DNA from: Natrialba aegyptia DSM 13077
Lineage (GTDB): Archaea > Halobacteriota > Halobacteria > Halobacteriales > Natrialbaceae
DNA length: 35,822 bases
Assembly (NCBI RefSeq): GCF_000337535.1
Contig: NZ_AOIP01000011.1
Coordinates: 1 to 35,822, forward strand
Direction of reading: 5' to 3'
The stretch's first letter is position 1. Every line of letters begins with the position of its first letter. Made by a program: the position numbers and the translations under genes. Below the pieces are notes generated by a model, which was not told the origin of the DNA, made no database searches, and saw only the letters and a program-made list of their open reading frames with translations. Positions 1 to 8,179 of this stretch are shown here, in pieces.

Positions 1-33
1 GCCAGCCCGCTCAGAGATGTGTATAAGAGACAG
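1..33. other. Sequencing adapter (Tn5/Nextera mosaic end)
   Basis: Bases 15-33 read AGATGTGTATAAGAGACAG, the 19-bp Tn5 mosaic end used in tagmentation libraries. The 14 bases before it are unlike the genome and only loosely resemble a Nextera adapter arm. The genomic sequence starts at base 34. This is a library artefact, not a biological element, and it cuts off the gene that follows. Confidence 0.97.
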
Positions 34-451
34 GAACGAGTTCGTAGGCGTGTTCGCTCAGTTCGTCCTCGGCGAAGACGAATACCCGTCCGTCGACCAG
101 TGAGAGGTCGGCCTCGACGCGGATCGAGTAGGCGTCTGTCGAGACGGTCACGCCGGGATACAGCACTTCTTCGTCGTCACCGCTGAGTATCACGCGACCG
201 ACGCCGGTCGTCTCCAGAATGTCGTCGTGGGTGTCCCGGTCGTTGACGTAGGTCATGACGCCCTCGACGCCGTCGGGGTCGGTGACGAGGACGTGGACGT
301 CCTTCCCCGGCGGGGTCTTGATCGACTCCGTGACGGGTTCGGGTGGCCCGTGGTAGAAGACTTCCCGGCCGTCGAGGTACTGGACGACGACCCCGCCCTC
401 GACGAGATTGACGGTGATCGTACTCGGAGCGACGTTATTGCGTGCGCTCAT
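34..451 (-). CDS. DUF5796-like haloarchaeal protein, C-terminus missing
   Basis: This encodes about 139 residues of a soluble, acidic protein that looks like the haloarchaeal DUF5796 family, whose function is unknown. The start is ATG at 451, giving MSARNNVAPSTITVN; an upstream in-frame extension is Arg-rich and unlike coding sequence. Visible segments are EYLDGREVFYHGPP-like near residue 25, a KDVHVLVTDPDGVEGVM strand near 50 and a VDGRVFVFAEDELSEHAYELV end. The family is usually only slightly longer, so few residues are lost. The frame runs directly into the adapter, and translating the adapter would add a false tail VSYTHL that must be removed. Family assignment is from memory of conserved segments and is inference. 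Confidence 0.8.
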
Positions 452-572
452 TGTTCGCTCGTTCGGGCGGAGTCGGGAAAAGCGGTGCGTTCTCGCCGAT
501 TGTACGCCGGGCGCGATACCGAAACGCCCGGCGGGAAGCCCCGGCCGGCACCGCGAACAGCGAGTATCGGCT

Positions 573-1376
573 TCACTCCGAACGCGGATCGAACGGAACG
601 AACCAGCTTGCAAAGCCGCTCGGTTCTGGGTCGTTCTCCGCCCGAAATCGCGACCACTCGACGACGAGCTTTCCCAGAACGACTCCCGTGACGAAGAGGA
701 ATTCGAGCGTCCCGCGCGTCGGAACGACGCCGAATACTTCTCTGACGATGTTCACGATCAGGAAGCAGAAGAAGCCGCCGACGAGCGTCCCAAACGCGAG
801 AAAGACGATCGCGAAGAAGACGACTCGACAGGGAATTTCGAGGACCATGTGTGCAGACAGTTCCTGGTACCGTTTCGTCGCAAAGAACTCGCGACGCAAC
901 TCGACGAGATGGGAACCGATCGTGGCGAGTACCGCCGCGATGAGAGAGGGAGACACGATCGATTCGACAACCGGGAACAGGCCGAAGCTACCGAGCGGGA
1001 GTAGCAGGAATCCAAGCCCCCAGACAACGGACATGACGACAATTCTGATGTTCCGCGGGTAAATCGGCGGGATCGATCTCCCGAGATTGATGGTGGTTGG
1101 ATTATCGCCCCATCTCGACTCGGACAACTCTTTTCCCCGGCTCACTCCCGGCAGGAAGAGATTCCGCCCCTCGAGCACGATCCGCCGTTCGGCGAAAAGC
1201 GCCGCCCCGCTGTACGCCAAAAGCATGACCGCGACTTCGATCCAATAAATCGCCAGCACCTCGCCGATGCGCCAGTCGAACCAGAGAACACCGCCAAGAG
1301 GAAGGAGATTCGCGACCAGAACGGGAGCGAACGAAATAACGGTGGGGCGGTTTCGCGTTCGCCGATCGAATTCCAT
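573..1376 (-). CDS. Multi-pass membrane protein, DUF6498-like
   Basis: A 267-residue integral membrane protein of unknown function. Hydrophobic segments are visible near residues 15-35 (LVANLLPLGGVLWF), 40-62 (YWIEVAVMLLAYSGAALF), 110-132, 140-160, 185-215 and 225-245. The N-terminal LLPLGGVLWFDW...YWIE pattern resembles the DUF6498 family common in haloarchaea. I start at ATG 1376. A GTG at 1403 in frame would add nine residues, but a TATA-like TACTTA lies about 30 bp upstream of the ATG, consistent with a leaderless transcript. It has no obvious operon partner: the next upstream gene, aroK, is divergent and the downstream gene is 121 bp away. Confidence 0.75.
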   Translation of the reverse strand: MEFDRRTRNRPTVISFAPVLVANLLPLGGVLWFDWRIGEVLAIYWIEVAVMLLAYSGAALFAERRIVLEGRNLFLPGVSRGKELSESRWGDNPTTINLGRSIPPIYPRNIRIVVMSVVWGLGFLLLPLGSFGLFPVVESIVSPSLIAAVLATIGSHLVELRREFFATKRYQELSAHMVLEIPCRVVFFAIVFLAFGTLVGGFFCFLIVNIVREVFGVVPTRGTLEFLFVTGVVLGKLVVEWSRFRAENDPEPSGFASWFVPFDPRSE

Positions 1377-1579
1377 CGATCTGACAAATTGCGTAGCAGT
1401 CACTAAGTACTGTCTCTTCTCGAGGCGAGTTCCTGCCGCGCCGGCCGGAAAGTACGGAGTCGCATATGGCGACCAGGTGGGTACTCAGCGGCCGGTTTCG
1501 ATCCCGTGCTCTCCTTGCCACCGGGAGAAGACTTGTCAGAACCGCCAGCCGTAAGTACGCACTCTGTGAGTCTTCTCGT

Positions 1580-2458
1580 ATGGACGGCCGCGCCGTCGCA
1601 CCCGCAGCCGGAACGGTCCTCAACGCACTCGCGACGGGGACCGGTTCAGCCTTCGCGATCGACCTCGAGACGACCGCGACGGTCGAACTCACCGACAGTG
1701 GCGAAACCGTCGGCCGGGTCGACGGCCACCCGGACGCGGACACGACGCTCATCGAACGCTGCGTCGACCTGACCCTCGACGAGTTCGCCGCGTCGGCCGG
1801 CCTCGATCGATCCACCGTCGGCGCTCGCGTTCGCACCGAAAGCGAGGTCCCGATGGCCGGCGGGCTGAAGAGTTCGAGCGCGGCAGCCAACGCCACCGTT
1901 CTCGCGACGCTCGATGCACTGGCAGTCAGCGACGCCGTCGATCGGATCGACGCCTGTCGACTCGGCGTCCGTGCCGCTCGCGACGCCGGCGTCACCGCGA
2001 CCGGCGCGTTCGACGACGCCAGCGCGAGCATGCTCGGCGGCGTGACGATCACCGACAACACGAGCGACGAACTGCTCGCCCGCGACGAACCCGACTGGCA
2101 CGCGGCGGTCTACACGCCGCCGACGCAAGCCTACAGCGCCGATGCCGACATCGCCGCCTGCGAGCGCATCGCGCCGATGGCTGAACTCGTCGAAGAACTC
2201 GCACTCGACGGGCGCTACGGCGAGGCGATGACGGTCAACGGCTTCGCGTTCTGTGGCGCGCTCGAGTTCCCGACGGGGCCGATGCTCGACGCGCTGCCGG
2301 ACGTAACCGGAGTGTCGTTGTCCGGAACCGGACCCAGCTACGTCGCCGTCGGCGACCGCGACACGCTGGCCGGTGTTCGAGAGCGGTGGAACGAGCGCGA
2401 GGGAACGACACGATTACTGCAGACCCGAACAGACGGGACACGTATTCAAACACCATGA
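1580..2458 (+). CDS. aroK: Archaeal shikimate kinase (GHMP type)
   Basis: A 292-residue shikimate kinase of the archaeal GHMP superfamily, unrelated to bacterial AroK. It phosphorylates the 3-hydroxyl of shikimate with ATP in the chorismate pathway. The ATP-binding GHMP motif PMAGGLKSSSAAANA is at residues 91-105, and the C-terminal glycine motif GVSLSGTGPSYVAVG is near residue 250. The start at ATG 1580 gives MDGRAVAPAAGTVLNALATG, the normal family N-terminus; further upstream in-frame codons are Arg-rich. A GTAAGTAC box centred 25 bp upstream is a weak TATA candidate. The stop codon overlaps the next start in an ATGA, so this gene and the chorismate mutase are translationally coupled; together they supply the steps flanking EPSP synthesis and the branch to Phe/Tyr. 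Confidence 0.93.
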   Translation: MDGRAVAPAAGTVLNALATGTGSAFAIDLETTATVELTDSGETVGRVDGHPDADTTLIERCVDLTLDEFAASAGLDRSTVGARVRTESEVPMAGGLKSSSAAANATVLATLDALAVSDAVDRIDACRLGVRAARDAGVTATGAFDDASASMLGGVTITDNTSDELLARDEPDWHAAVYTPPTQAYSADADIAACERIAPMAELVEELALDGRYGEAMTVNGFAFCGALEFPTGPMLDALPDVTGVSLSGTGPSYVAVGDRDTLAGVRERWNEREGTTRLLQTRTDGTRIQTP

Positions 2459-2784
2459 CGCCAGATTCAGCTTCGAACGGAGACGAGATCGCAAGCGAGA
2501 ACCGAACACCGGACGAGATGGATCTCGAAGAACTCCGCGAGGAGATCGAGACGATCGACCAGGAGATCGTCGAACTGATCGCCCAGCGAACCTACGTCGC
2601 GGATACGATCGCGGCGGTCAAAGACGAGAAGGACCTGCCGACGACCGACGAGAAACAGGAGGAGCAGGTAATGGAACGAGCGGGACAGAACGCAGAGCAG
2701 TTCGATGTCGACGCGAATCTGGTGAAGGCGATCTTTCGGTTGTTGATCGAACTGAACAAGGTCGAGCAACGCGAGAATCGGTAA
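2455..2784 (+). CDS. Chorismate mutase, AroQ class
   Basis: A 109-residue all-helical chorismate mutase, converting chorismate to prephenate for Phe and Tyr synthesis. The core begins at about residue 23 with DLEELREEIETIDQEIVELIAQR, the first long helix of the AroQ fold with its catalytic Arg and the family DxxIxxLIxxR pattern, followed by VADTIAAVKDEK and a C-terminal helix AIFRLLIELNKVEQRE. The first 20 residues are a disordered acidic leader typical of haloarchaea. ATG 2455 shares ATGA with the aroK stop. It is a stand-alone domain, with no fused prephenate dehydratase or dehydrogenase. The assignment is firm; the exact catalytic residues were not checked by alignment. Confidence 0.92.
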   Translation: MTPDSASNGDEIASENRTPDEMDLEELREEIETIDQEIVELIAQRTYVADTIAAVKDEKDLPTTDEKQEEQVMERAGQNAEQFDVDANLVKAIFRLLIELNKVEQRENR

Positions 2785-2830
2785 CGAGTTCGATCTATCG
2801 ATTATTGATCCGCCATACTGTTTCGACAGA

Positions 2831-3265
2831 CTATTTCAACGGCTGTTTGTACACGTAGCTAGCCCGCTCCATCCCGGCCCGCTCCTCATAGAAGCGATGG
2901 GCATCCTCACGCTGGAGGCCCGAAGAAAGTGCGACGAGTTCACAGTTTCTCTCCTCGGCCCAGTCTTCGATAAACGAGAGGAGTTTCATCCCATGTCCCT
3001 TCGACCGATGGTCGGCGTCTGTTACCAACTCGTAAACCCACACGTGGCGACCGTAGTACATATTCACCTGGATCCCAACGCCAGCGAGCGAGACGATTTC
3101 GTCGTCTACTGAGACAGCGAAGAGTCGGTACCCATCATCGGTCATTTCACGGAGATAGTCAAGGTAGGAGTCTTCGTTCAGATGGGTCCGCAATTGGGAC
3201 ATCACTGGAAACGCGCCTAACCACTCTGCTTCGGTCTCTAACTCGTGGACCTTCGTCTTGGCCAT
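2831..3265 (-). CDS. GNAT-family N-acetyltransferase
   Basis: A 144-residue single-domain GNAT acetyltransferase that would transfer acetyl from acetyl-CoA to an amine; the substrate is unknown. The acetyl-CoA pyrophosphate-binding motif A is visible as [19 protein letters not shown], with the RxxGxG signature at residues 87-92. The C-terminal motif B is [21 protein letters not shown], common in GNATs that end in a tyrosine-containing strand. ATG 3265 is the only methionine before the conserved region. It is convergent with the chorismate mutase gene (46 bp apart) and has no evident operon partner, so context gives no substrate clue. Confidence 0.88.
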   Translation of the reverse strand: MAKTKVHELETEAEWLGAFPVMSQLRTHLNEDSYLDYLREMTDDGYRLFAVSVDDEIVSLAGVGIQVNMYYGRHVWVYELVTDADHRSKGHGMKLLSFIEDWAEERNCELVALSSGLQREDAHRFYEERAGMERASYVYKQPLK

Positions 3266-3586
3266 CTCTCCAAAAGAAGAGAAGACGACCTTAGTCGGTT
3301 TTGGTAGTGATACTCATCATCGAACGTACGTGATGAGAAAGCGCCGAAGGAGACGAACTCTATAACGTCAGTCGGAGACCTGAAGACGGTTGGACAACAC
3401 GAGAATCGGGAGTACCCGACGGAGAGCGACATCGTTTATCAGCCGGTTCGACCGGGGCTCGTTCCACCTCGCTGCCCTCGTCGTCTCTCTTCGATGAAAG
3501 GACGGACATCATTCGTGTTTCATGCTCGGGACGCTCGGGATCCTATCATTCCGATTAAAAGATGCGGAGTCCCGAATCGCCGTCGG
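3266..3586. other. Intergenic region without a recognisable gene
   Basis: About 320 bp separate the acetyltransferase start from the stop of the DUF1059-like gene. Short open frames exist on both strands, but they are rich in Arg/Ser and lack convincing starts or families. I see no strong hairpin or repeat. The right-hand part presumably holds the 3' end of the DUF1059-like transcript and the left-hand part the acetyltransferase promoter. Confidence 0.6.
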
Positions 3587-3799
3587 TCAGACCTCGACTT
3601 CGGTGACGTGTTCCGCTTCGATTTCGTCGCGGGTGTACTCCTTCCCGTGTTGTTCGCGAACGTGATCGCGCGTGATTTCGACCAGTCGGTCTTTGTCCTC
3701 CTCCTCCGTCCGCATGAGGAAGACACAGCCCGAAACCTCGGTGTCACACGCTACCTGTAGCGCCGTTATTGTCTCTTCGTCGGAGTGTTCGATAGCCAT
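3587..3799 (-). CDS. DUF1059-like small protein
   Basis: A 70-residue protein of unknown function. The core ALQVACDTEVSGCVFLMRTE followed by a helix and HVREQHGKEYTRDEI resembles DUF1059: two cysteines separated by six residues, an acidic patch, then a helix ending in a His and a second short helix. I chose ATG 3799 (MAIEHSDEE) because the family begins close to the first Cys; an in-frame ATG at 3838 would add 13 residues. It lies 120 bp downstream of the winged-helix regulator on the same strand and may be co-transcribed with it. Family placement is moderate; the start is uncertain. Confidence 0.65.
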   Translation of the reverse strand: MAIEHSDEETITALQVACDTEVSGCVFLMRTEEEDKDRLVEITRDHVREQHGKEYTRDEIEAEHVTEVEV

Positions 3800-3919
3800 G
3801 GTGCAGTCCCCGCGAAAGGCTACGCCGTGAACTCGCATGTAGGCACCGAGTGGGCGGTATGCACGCCCTGACTCGCGTGCAGTTGCTGCAACCGCCCACC
3901 GGCTACGAGCCGTCACACA

Positions 3920-4729
3920 TCACTCGTTCGTTGATTCGACCGTGAGCGGTCGCGACTCACGCCGATAGCGCTCGAACGTCGATTCCGCCCACTCCCGAGC
4001 CGCCGGTGCGTCGGTGTCGAGCAACAGTTGCACCGCGCCGCTGTGCTGGTCAGCACAGCTAACGGCGACTCGATCGTCGAAGAGACTGACGCCGTAGGGC
4101 GGCAAGTCGTCGTGCACGCGGACCGTGAGATTCCCGCTTTCGAGCGGCCCGGCGCAGTGCTCCCCGTAGGTCGCGAGAATGGAGCGGGCGACGCTCGGCG
4201 GGTCGATGATCTCCGTCCGCATCCCGTCGAGAACCCGCTCTCGAAGCTCGTCCTTACAGGGTTCGAGCAGGGCGATATCGAACCCGACGAACCGAAACTC
4301 GTCCGTCTCCTCGAACAGGGATGCGAATCGGTTCACCGGCCGGTACGGCGAATCGACTGCGGCGACCGTCACGACCGCGTCGGTCGCCATCTCGACGGTG
4401 AACCCGCTTTCCTCGTTCGGAAGCCACTCCCAGGTATCGCGAAGCTTCCGCTCGGTTTCGAGCCGGTCGATCAACTCCCGCAGCCCCGCCGCGACGAACG
4501 CGCCCAACTGCGTCGTTTCGTACCGCTTGTCGGTCCGTCTGATCCAGTTGCGCTCTTCGAACGCCCGAAGCGTCCGCCCGATCGTGGACGACGACGCCCC
4601 CGTCTCCCTCCGAAGCGCAACTCGACTCCGAGGCCGGTCGGCCAGCGCATCGAGCACGGCCACGCGATGTTCCGACCGCGCGAGGAACTCGATGTCGTCG
4701 AGCGGCGTGCTCGTGGCTCTCGACATCAT
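3920..4729 (-). CDS. Winged-helix transcriptional regulator, FilR1/DUF1724-like
   Basis: A roughly 269-residue DNA-binding regulator. Residues 12-75 form a winged helix: EFLARSEHRVAVLDALADRP, then a recognition helix SSSTIGRTLRAFEERNWI and a wing. The C-terminal 150 residues, with FVGFDIALLEPCKDELRERV and a strand-rich end, resemble the FilR1 middle domain (DUF1724) found in many haloarchaeal regulators; its ligand is generally unknown. Two adjacent ATGs (4729 and 4726) are both possible starts. An upstream in-frame GTG/ATG extension would add 18 residues, without support. The neighbour downstream is the DUF1059-like gene; the upstream neighbour, the aminotransferase, is on the same strand but 168 bp away. 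Target genes cannot be told from the sequence. Confidence 0.8.
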   Translation of the reverse strand: MMSRATSTPLDDIEFLARSEHRVAVLDALADRPRSRVALRRETGASSSTIGRTLRAFEERNWIRRTDKRYETTQLGAFVAAGLRELIDRLETERKLRDTWEWLPNEESGFTVEMATDAVVTVAAVDSPYRPVNRFASLFEETDEFRFVGFDIALLEPCKDELRERVLDGMRTEIIDPPSVARSILATYGEHCAGPLESGNLTVRVHDDLPPYGVSLFDDRVAVSCADQHSGAVQLLLDTDAPAAREWAESTFERYRRESRPLTVESTNE

Positions 4730-4897
4730 GGTACTAATACGCACACGCTCGACATAGCTGTTCGGATCCTGAGCGCACATCACCCAAACGGCTCGCGCCG
4801 ATCCGGTTCAGGCTGCGCTCAACGACTCGTCTGAATTAGCTACCCGCTGGCAGTCGACCGAACTCGTGCGAAAACGGCGGTAGTCCCGTCCGGCAGG

Positions 4898-6046
4898 TTA
4901 GAGGTAGTCTTCTTCGGCGAGGCGTTCGATCCCTTCCTCGAGTCGTTCTTCGCTCGCCGCGTACGAGATGCGGGCGTAGCCGGGCGTCCCGAACGCGCTG
5001 CCGGGAACCGTTGCGACGTGGGCGTCCTCGAGCGCTCCCTCGCACCAGGCCTGATCGTCGTCGGCGACGGGAAGCATCATGTAGAACGCGCCGTCCGGAA
5101 CCGCAACGTCGACGTCGTGGTCGTCGAGCAAGTCGATGACGAGTTCACGTCGCTGGCCGAAGGCGTCGACCATCTGGGCGACGGCGTCGTCGGTGTTTTC
5201 GAGGGCTTCGACGCCGGCGTGTTGGACGAAGTTGACGGCCGACGACACGGAGTGGCTGTGGAGTTTGCCGGCCTGGTCGATCAGGTCCTGGGGGCCGGCG
5301 AAGTAGCCGAGTCGCCAGCCGGTCATGGAGTAGGCCTTCGAGAAGCCGTTGACGGTGATGGTGCGGTCGGCCATGCCGTCGAACGTTCCCAGGCTGGTGG
5401 GTTCGACGCCGTAGGTGATCTCCTTGTAGATCTCGTCGGAGATGACGGTGATGTCGTGCTCGACGGCGAGGTCGCGGACGCCCTCGAGTGCGGCGTCCGT
5501 GTAGACCGCGCCGGTCGGGTTCGACGGCGAGTTCACGATGAGCAGCTCGGTTTCGTCGGAGACGGCGGCCGCGAGGTCGTCGAGGGCGGGTTCGAGCTGG
5601 AAGTCGGAATCGGAGAGGTCGACGCGGGTGAGGTCGCCGCCGGCCATCTTGACCATCGCCTCGTAGGAGACCCAGGCGGGGTCGAGCAGCGCGACCTCGT
5701 CGCCGTCCTGAATCAGGGCCTGGACGATCTCGTAGAGCGCCTGCTTCGCGCCGGGGGTGACGATGATTTCCTCGGGGCCGTGGTCGAGGCCGTCGGCGGC
5801 GAGTTTGTCCGCGATGGCCTCGCGGAGTTCGAGGATGCCGGCGGAGGTCGTGTAGCCGGTGTGGCCGGCGTCCATCGCATCCTGGCCGGCGTCGACGATG
5901 TTCTGTGGCGTCGGGAAGTCGGGTTCGCCGACGGACAGGTCGACGACGTCTGCGCCATCTTGCTCGAGTTCGGTGGCGAGCGCGGAGATGGCGAGGGTTG
6001 CGGACGGTTCGACTCGGGTCAGGCGGTCGGTGAATTCCATGGTCAT
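4898..6046 (-). CDS. PLP-dependent aspartate/aromatic-type aminotransferase (class I)
   Basis: A 382-residue fold-type I aminotransferase, the AspB-like group usually annotated as aspartate aminotransferase. It moves an amino group between an amino acid and a 2-oxoacid. Visible hallmarks are DLSVGEPDFPTP at residues 36-47 (substrate loop), Y65 in GYTTSAG, VNSPSNPTG at 171-179, SDEIY at 203-207, the PLP-lysine K237 in NGFSKAYSMTGWRLGY, and the C-terminal YARISYA containing the carboxylate-binding Arg. The start is MTMEF at 6046, or MEF two codons later. It sits 41 bp downstream of ribH on the same strand, so the two are probably one transcript. Substrate preference (Asp versus aromatic) cannot be fixed by eye. 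Confidence 0.9.
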   Translation of the reverse strand: MTMEFTDRLTRVEPSATLAISALATELEQDGADVVDLSVGEPDFPTPQNIVDAGQDAMDAGHTGYTTSAGILELREAIADKLAADGLDHGPEEIIVTPGAKQALYEIVQALIQDGDEVALLDPAWVSYEAMVKMAGGDLTRVDLSDSDFQLEPALDDLAAAVSDETELLIVNSPSNPTGAVYTDAALEGVRDLAVEHDITVISDEIYKEITYGVEPTSLGTFDGMADRTITVNGFSKAYSMTGWRLGYFAGPQDLIDQAGKLHSHSVSSAVNFVQHAGVEALENTDDAVAQMVDAFGQRRELVIDLLDDHDVDVAVPDGAFYMMLPVADDDQAWCEGALEDAHVATVPGSAFGTPGYARISYAASEERLEEGIERLAEEDYL

Positions 6047-6087
6047 TGCTGGAACTGGGTTCGATTTCGGGCTGCGTCGTGGTCGTT

Positions 6088-6522
6088 TTAGTCGGCGGTA
6101 CGCGACGGTGACTCGGGATCGGGTAGTTCGTCGACGAGATCGAGCGCGCTGTCGACTGCTTTCGCAGCGTTTTCGATGCGCTCGCGGGACTCGGCCGCGG
6201 ACATGCCGGGGCCGGTGACGCCGAGTGTGACGGGAGTATCACGCTCGAGGCTCACGTCTGCGAGCCGCTGGGCGGTCGCGTCGGAGATGACCTGATCGTG
6301 GTCGGTGTCGCCGGTGATGACGGTCCCGATGACGGCCACGGCGTCGACGGCCTCGAGTCGCGCGAGGCGGTCGGCGGCCAGCGGGGCGTCGTACACCCCA
6401 GGGACGTGGACGATGTCGTGCACCTCGGCTCCCGCAGCCTGGGCTGCCTCCGCGGCTTCGTGCTCCATCTGCTCGGTGATCGGTCGATTGAACTCCGCGA
6501 CCACCAGTCCGAGCGTGGTCAT
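6088..6522 (-). CDS. ribH: 6,7-dimethyl-8-ribityllumazine synthase
   Basis: A 144-residue lumazine synthase, the penultimate step of riboflavin synthesis: it condenses 5-amino-6-ribitylaminouracil with dihydroxybutanone phosphate. It begins MTTLGLVVAEFNRPITEQM, matching the family's first strand and the F/W-N substrate segment. HVPGVYDAPLAADRL follows, then TVITGDTDHDQVISDATAQRL, which contains the catalytic His of the GxTxH motif. The end is an acidic haloarchaeal tail. ATG 6522 is supported by a CTTTTAC TATA-like box centred 26 bp upstream, so the mRNA is likely leaderless. It is divergent from the EF-1 alpha gene across a 218-bp spacer and heads a probable two-gene unit with the aminotransferase. 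Confidence 0.94.
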   Translation of the reverse strand: MTTLGLVVAEFNRPITEQMEHEAAEAAQAAGAEVHDIVHVPGVYDAPLAADRLARLEAVDAVAVIGTVITGDTDHDQVISDATAQRLADVSLERDTPVTLGVTGPGMSAAESRERIENAAKAVDSALDLVDELPDPESPSRTAD

Positions 6523-6544
6523 ACGCGAGCCGAGGTGAGCGGGC

Positions 6545-6551
6545 GTAAAAG
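6545..6551 (-). promoter_or_regulatory. TATA-like box of ribH
   Basis: Read on the minus strand this is CTTTTAC, centred about 26 bp before the ribH ATG, the spacing expected when transcription begins at or next to the start codon. No experimental start is known; the call is from position and base content only. Confidence 0.6.
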
Positions 6552-6740
6552 AGGTACCGTTCTCGCCGAATGTATCCTCAAGTCGAACCCGACGGTGTCG
6601 GCTGGCTTGCCGGGAAAGCGGACCGGCCCCATTATCGCCGGTAACGGATTCATACCTAGCGTTTCTGTACTGTCCAGCAAATGCCGCACAAGGGTTTAGG
6701 GGTACATATCGAGTAGATCCTGCTAGCGGTACCAACCACC

Positions 6741-8006
6741 ATGAGTGCAAGTCAACACCAGAATCTGGCCATTATCGGCCACGTCGACCACGGAAAGAGT
6801 ACGCTCGTCGGGCGACTCCTCTACGAGACGGGGAGCATCCCCGAGCACGTCATCGAACAGCACCGCGAAGAAGCCGAAGAGAAGGGCAAAGGCGGCTTCG
6901 AGTTCGCCTACGTCATGGACAACCTCGCCGAGGAGCGCGAACGCGGCGTCACCATCGACATCGCCCACCAGGAGTTCTCCACCGACGAGTACGACTTTAC
7001 CATCGTCGACACGCCGGGTCACCGCGACTTCGTCAAGAACATGATCACGGGCGCGTCCCAGGCGGACCACGCCGTTCTCGTCGTCGCCGCCGACGACGGC
7101 GTCGCGCCCCAGACCCAGGAACACGTTTTCCTTGCACGAACGCTCGGTATCGACGAACTCATCGTCGCTGTCAACAAGATGGACGTCGTCGACTACGAGG
7201 AATCCACCTACGATGAGGTCGTCGAGGAGGTTACCCAACTGCTCAATCAGGTGCAGTTCAACACCGAGGACGCCTCGTTCATTCCCGTCTCGGCGTTCGA
7301 AGGCGACAACGTCGCGGACGTCTCCGATAACACGCCGTGGTACGAGGGTGAAACCGTTCTCGAGGCCCTCAACACGCTGCCGGAGCCGGAGCCGCCGACG
7401 GATGCACCGCTTCGCCTGCCGATTCAGGACGTGTACACGATTTCGGGTATCGGAACCGTCCCGGTCGGCCGCATCGAAACCGGTGTCATGAACACAGGCG
7501 ACACCGTCTCCTTCCAGCCCAGCGACGTGGGCGGCGAAGTAAAGACGATCGAGATGCACCACGAGGAAGTACCGAAGGCCGAACCCGGTGACAACGTCGG
7601 GTTCAACGTCCGCGGCATCGGCAAGGACGACATCCGCCGCGGCGACGTCTGCGGTCCGGCCGACGATCCGCCGAGCGTCGCCGAGACCTTCCAGGCCCAG
7701 ATCGTCGTCATGCAGCACCCGTCCGTGATTACGGCCGGCTACACGCCGGTCTTCCACGCGCACACGGCACAGGTCGCCTGTACGATCGAATCCATCGATC
7801 AGAAGATCGACTCCTCGAGCGGCGAAGTCGCCGAGGAAGACCCCGACTTCATCCAGTCGGGCGACGCCGCCGTGGTCACCATCCGACCCCAGAAGCCCCT
7901 CAGCATCGAACCGTCCAGTGAAATCCCCGAACTCGGGAGCTTCGCCATCCGCGACATGGGCCAGACCATCGCGGCCGGCAAGGTCCTCGAGGTCAACGAG
8001 AAATAA
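6741..8006 (+). CDS. tuf: Translation elongation factor EF-1 alpha
   Basis: A 421-residue archaeal EF-1 alpha (aEF1A), the GTPase that delivers aminoacyl-tRNA to the ribosomal A site. The GTP motifs are complete: GHVDHGKS (13-20), the GVTID switch I Thr at 71, DTPGH (90-94) and NKMD (145-148), followed by two beta-barrel domains ending [18 protein letters not shown]. The G3 motif is DTPGH; other haloarchaeal sequences I recall have DCPGH. Length is normal. It stands alone: the gene after it is an antisense ABC permease, whereas in many haloarchaea rpsJ (uS10) follows directly. This copy has therefore moved or is a second copy. A hairpin begins 28 bp after the stop. The promoter candidates are TTTAGG or TACATA 30-45 bp upstream. 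Confidence 0.96.
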   Translation: MSASQHQNLAIIGHVDHGKSTLVGRLLYETGSIPEHVIEQHREEAEEKGKGGFEFAYVMDNLAEERERGVTIDIAHQEFSTDEYDFTIVDTPGHRDFVKNMITGASQADHAVLVVAADDGVAPQTQEHVFLARTLGIDELIVAVNKMDVVDYEESTYDEVVEEVTQLLNQVQFNTEDASFIPVSAFEGDNVADVSDNTPWYEGETVLEALNTLPEPEPPTDAPLRLPIQDVYTISGIGTVPVGRIETGVMNTGDTVSFQPSDVGGEVKTIEMHHEEVPKAEPGDNVGFNVRGIGKDDIRRGDVCGPADDPPSVAETFQAQIVVMQHPSVITAGYTPVFHAHTAQVACTIESIDQKIDSSSGEVAEEDPDFIQSGDAAVVTIRPQKPLSIEPSSEIPELGSFAIRDMGQTIAAGKVLEVNEK

Positions 8007-8033
8007 CGCAGCAAGCGCGTTCGGCCCGCAGAT

Positions 8034-8055
8034 TCGCGAACTCGGCAGTTCGCGA
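8034..8055 (+). repeat. Perfect hairpin after EF-1 alpha
   Basis: A nine-base stem TCGCGAACT / AGTTCGCGA with a four-base loop CGGC begins 28 bp after the EF-1 alpha stop. It could fold in the 3' untranslated RNA and affect termination or mRNA stability. No U-tract follows, so it is not a bacterial-type terminator. Confidence 0.6.
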
Positions 8056-8069
8056 GTTCGGGATCGGTC

Positions 8070-8179
8070 ATACTATCGGACAGCACTATTTGAAGATCGG
8101 TTGCTCGAACTCGGCTGTTTCCAACGGCGATAGCCGGATTATCGCGACCAACTTCTCACTGACTTCTGTCCGACAGTAT
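8070..8179. repeat. 13-bp inverted repeat pair between tuf and the ABC permease
   Basis: ATACTATCGGACA at 8070-8082 pairs with TGTCCGACAGTAT at 8167-8179, twelve of thirteen positions complementary, 84 bp apart. The right arm abuts the stop codon of the ABC permease. The arrangement could be a convergent-end structure or the remnant of a small non-autonomous element, but there is no transposase or visible target duplication. Confidence 0.5.

Noticed and set aside
3238-3432. A 64-codon minus-strand frame before the acetyltransferase.
   Set aside because: It is Ser/Arg-rich, overlaps the acetyltransferase start and has no matching pattern or promoter.
5018-6091. A 357-codon plus-strand frame opposite the aminotransferase.
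   Set aside because: The translation is a run of Gly/Val/Asp with no domain, and the opposite strand has a full set of aminotransferase motifs.
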